Origin: Mastacembelus armatus
Taxonomy: Eukaryota > Chordata > Actinopteri > Synbranchiformes > Mastacembelidae
DNA length: 64,000 nt
Assembly (NCBI RefSeq): GCF_900324485.2
Contig: NC_046649.1
Coordinates: forward strand, 18,285,665 to 18,349,664
Direction of reading: 5' to 3'
The notes beneath the pieces are model-generated. The model searched no databases. It was given only the letters and a program-made list of their open reading frames with translations, and was not told the DNA's origin. The number at the start of each line of letters is the position of its first letter. Position 1 is the first letter of the stretch. The position numbers and the translations under genes are program-made. Shown piece by piece: positions 62,753 to 64,000 of this stretch.

Positions 62753-63975
62753 TCATACACACCCACAATTCTTCGCCGACACATTCTTTATTGTCTGATA
62801 GCGACTTTTGTTGTCCAGGAAAGAAAAGTCTTCTTCAAATGCAGTCGGCCGGCAGCAGGGCCCATTGCTTACCTTGTCCTTGAGGCCTTTCTTTCTAAAG
62901 CCTGTCTGCATCATGTGCTTCATGGTGATGTCATAGTTCTGCCAGTGGGCCGGGCATTTGCCGCTGCAGTAGTGCAGCAGTAAAGTCTCATCGCTCTCAT
63001 AGCCAAGACCCAGTTCACTCACAGTCAGCTCCAGCTCCCTCACAGAGCAGAGCTTTGGCTTCCGAGCTCTTTTAGTCCTTCGGCCCTGGTTCTGACCCAG
63101 ACGTCGACTCTTCCGTCTCTTCCTGTCCAACAAGGTCCCGACCACATGCTGAAGCTCACCCTCTGTGAAGCTCTGGAACATCACAGAAACTACCAGAGAA
63201 GAGATAATCAACATTTAAAAACACACAACAGAGAGATTATTTGAGTTCTGTGTAGCCATGTAGAAAAAAATTCTCAATAATCAGATATGAAATAGGACAG
63301 ATGGTTCACAGATACTGTCTATGCTTGGCAGAATAATGACAGTTGAGTGTACACAAAAGAACATGTTTATTTTATCTGGCATCATGACAGCTACAAAACA
63401 GCCTTATGACAGAAGATGTGCAAGGTCCATGAAGCCAGTTTTGTTTGTCAGGTGAACCAAAAAGCAAGTGTATATCTCATCTTTCCCCTGAGGTTAGAGC
63501 AGTCCTTTGGAAAGCTAGTGAACTATGGAGTGCTAATTGACCGCAGGTTATTGTGAGTCAATAAAACCTGCCTTATAAACAACTGAGTCAGGTACTGCTT
63601 TTTCTGTTTGAAAAACCAGCAACCATTTCACAACACACCTTATATAGAACAGGAAGGAAGAAAATAACAGTTTATCTTACACTCTGAGAGGAGAGAGGTC
63701 ATGTCATCTGCTGAGCGAATTCTCCGATGGAGACCACCCATCTGCCGGGACGATCCTGCTGAGGATGGTGGTAATGATGATAAAGAGAGTGATGGAGATG
63801 AGGTTTCAGATGTTGATTTTGATGATGAAAATAGTCCTGATGAGGATGAAGATTTGTACGGATATTTTGTCTTAGGTTTGAACTGTCCAATAGCGGCCAT
63901 GTTTCTAAGGAAGAGAATGGACAGGGCTGCGCCACAGAGCATGAAGGCAAAAGTAGCACCTTTCCATAACTTCAT
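62753..63975 (-). CDS. nrtn: Neurturin, GDNF-family neurotrophic factor
   Basis: Secreted survival factor signalling through GFR-alpha2 and RET. Exons (minus strand): 63975-63681 and 63189-62753, giving 243 residues with matching phase. Start MKLWKGATFAFMLCGAALSI parallels the human start MQRWKAAALASVLCSSVLSI and is a signal peptide or anchor. A Ser-rich, low-complexity prodomain follows. Basic runs RKRRKSRR and RRTKR precede the mature protein; cleavage after RTKR gives ARKPKLC, matching the ARLGARPC start of human neurturin. The mature domain has seven cysteines in GDNF-family spacing: KLCSVREL, SELGLGYESDETLLLHYCSG, CPAHW, PCCRPTAFEEDFSFLD, SRYQTI and terminal KNCGCV. ATG at 63975 directly follows a possible acceptor (CTAAG), so an upstream non-coding exon is likely. 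Confidence 0.95.
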
Positions 63976-64000
63976 CTTAGAACGTGGAGGAGCATTGAAA

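Overview
The window is nuclear DNA of a ray-finned fish, most likely a spiny-rayed teleost. Its genes have many short exons with GT-AG introns, it keeps genes that mammals have lost (admp, pnhd), and it carries teleost-type interspersed repeats. I rebuilt eight protein genes exon by exon from reading frames, splice sites and known protein families. No rRNA, tRNA or CRISPR array was seen.

Layout. 1-3296 (-): 5' part of cib3, a calcium-binding subunit of hair-cell mechanotransduction channels, cut by the window edge. 4339-7969 (+): a divergent SLC1A glutamate transporter. 8716-10320 (-): admp, a BMP-class ligand. 12085-16337 (-): pinhead (pnhd), a secreted cysteine-rich protein directly upstream of admp on the same strand. 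18909-21700 (+): a NIM1-type AMPK-related kinase. 25897-26862 (-): a CC chemokine closest to CCL25. 33923-45026 (+): ranbp3, a 17-exon Ran-binding nuclear export cofactor starting in a CpG island. 62753-63975 (-): neurturin (nrtn).

Between ranbp3 and nrtn lies a nested repeat block (about 46.7-52.5 kb): a decayed Gypsy-type LTR retrotransposon fossil, into which a short inverted-repeat DNA transposon landed, into which a 5'-truncated I-group LINE then landed; the LINE has a 13-bp target duplication with one mismatch. Other repeats include an inverted-repeat element that starts about five bases after the nim1k stop codon, two copies of another dispersed repeat, and a perfect 31-bp-arm hairpin in a nim1k intron.

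The genes do not form an operon, but they fit two known linkages. Pinhead next to Admp is an old chordate arrangement. SLC1A, NIM1, CCL25/28, RANBP3 and the GDNF family together match both human 5p12-p13 (SLC1A3, NIM1K, CCL28, RANBP3L, GDNF) and human 19p13 (SLC1A6, CCL25, RANBP3, NRTN, CIB3). The window therefore looks like a teleost copy of the 19p member of that genome-duplication paralogon, with a NIM1 gene that human 19p no longer has. The most unusual protein observation is in the transporter, where the near-invariant NMDGT sodium-site motif reads TMDGT. I found no clearly new multi-gene system.
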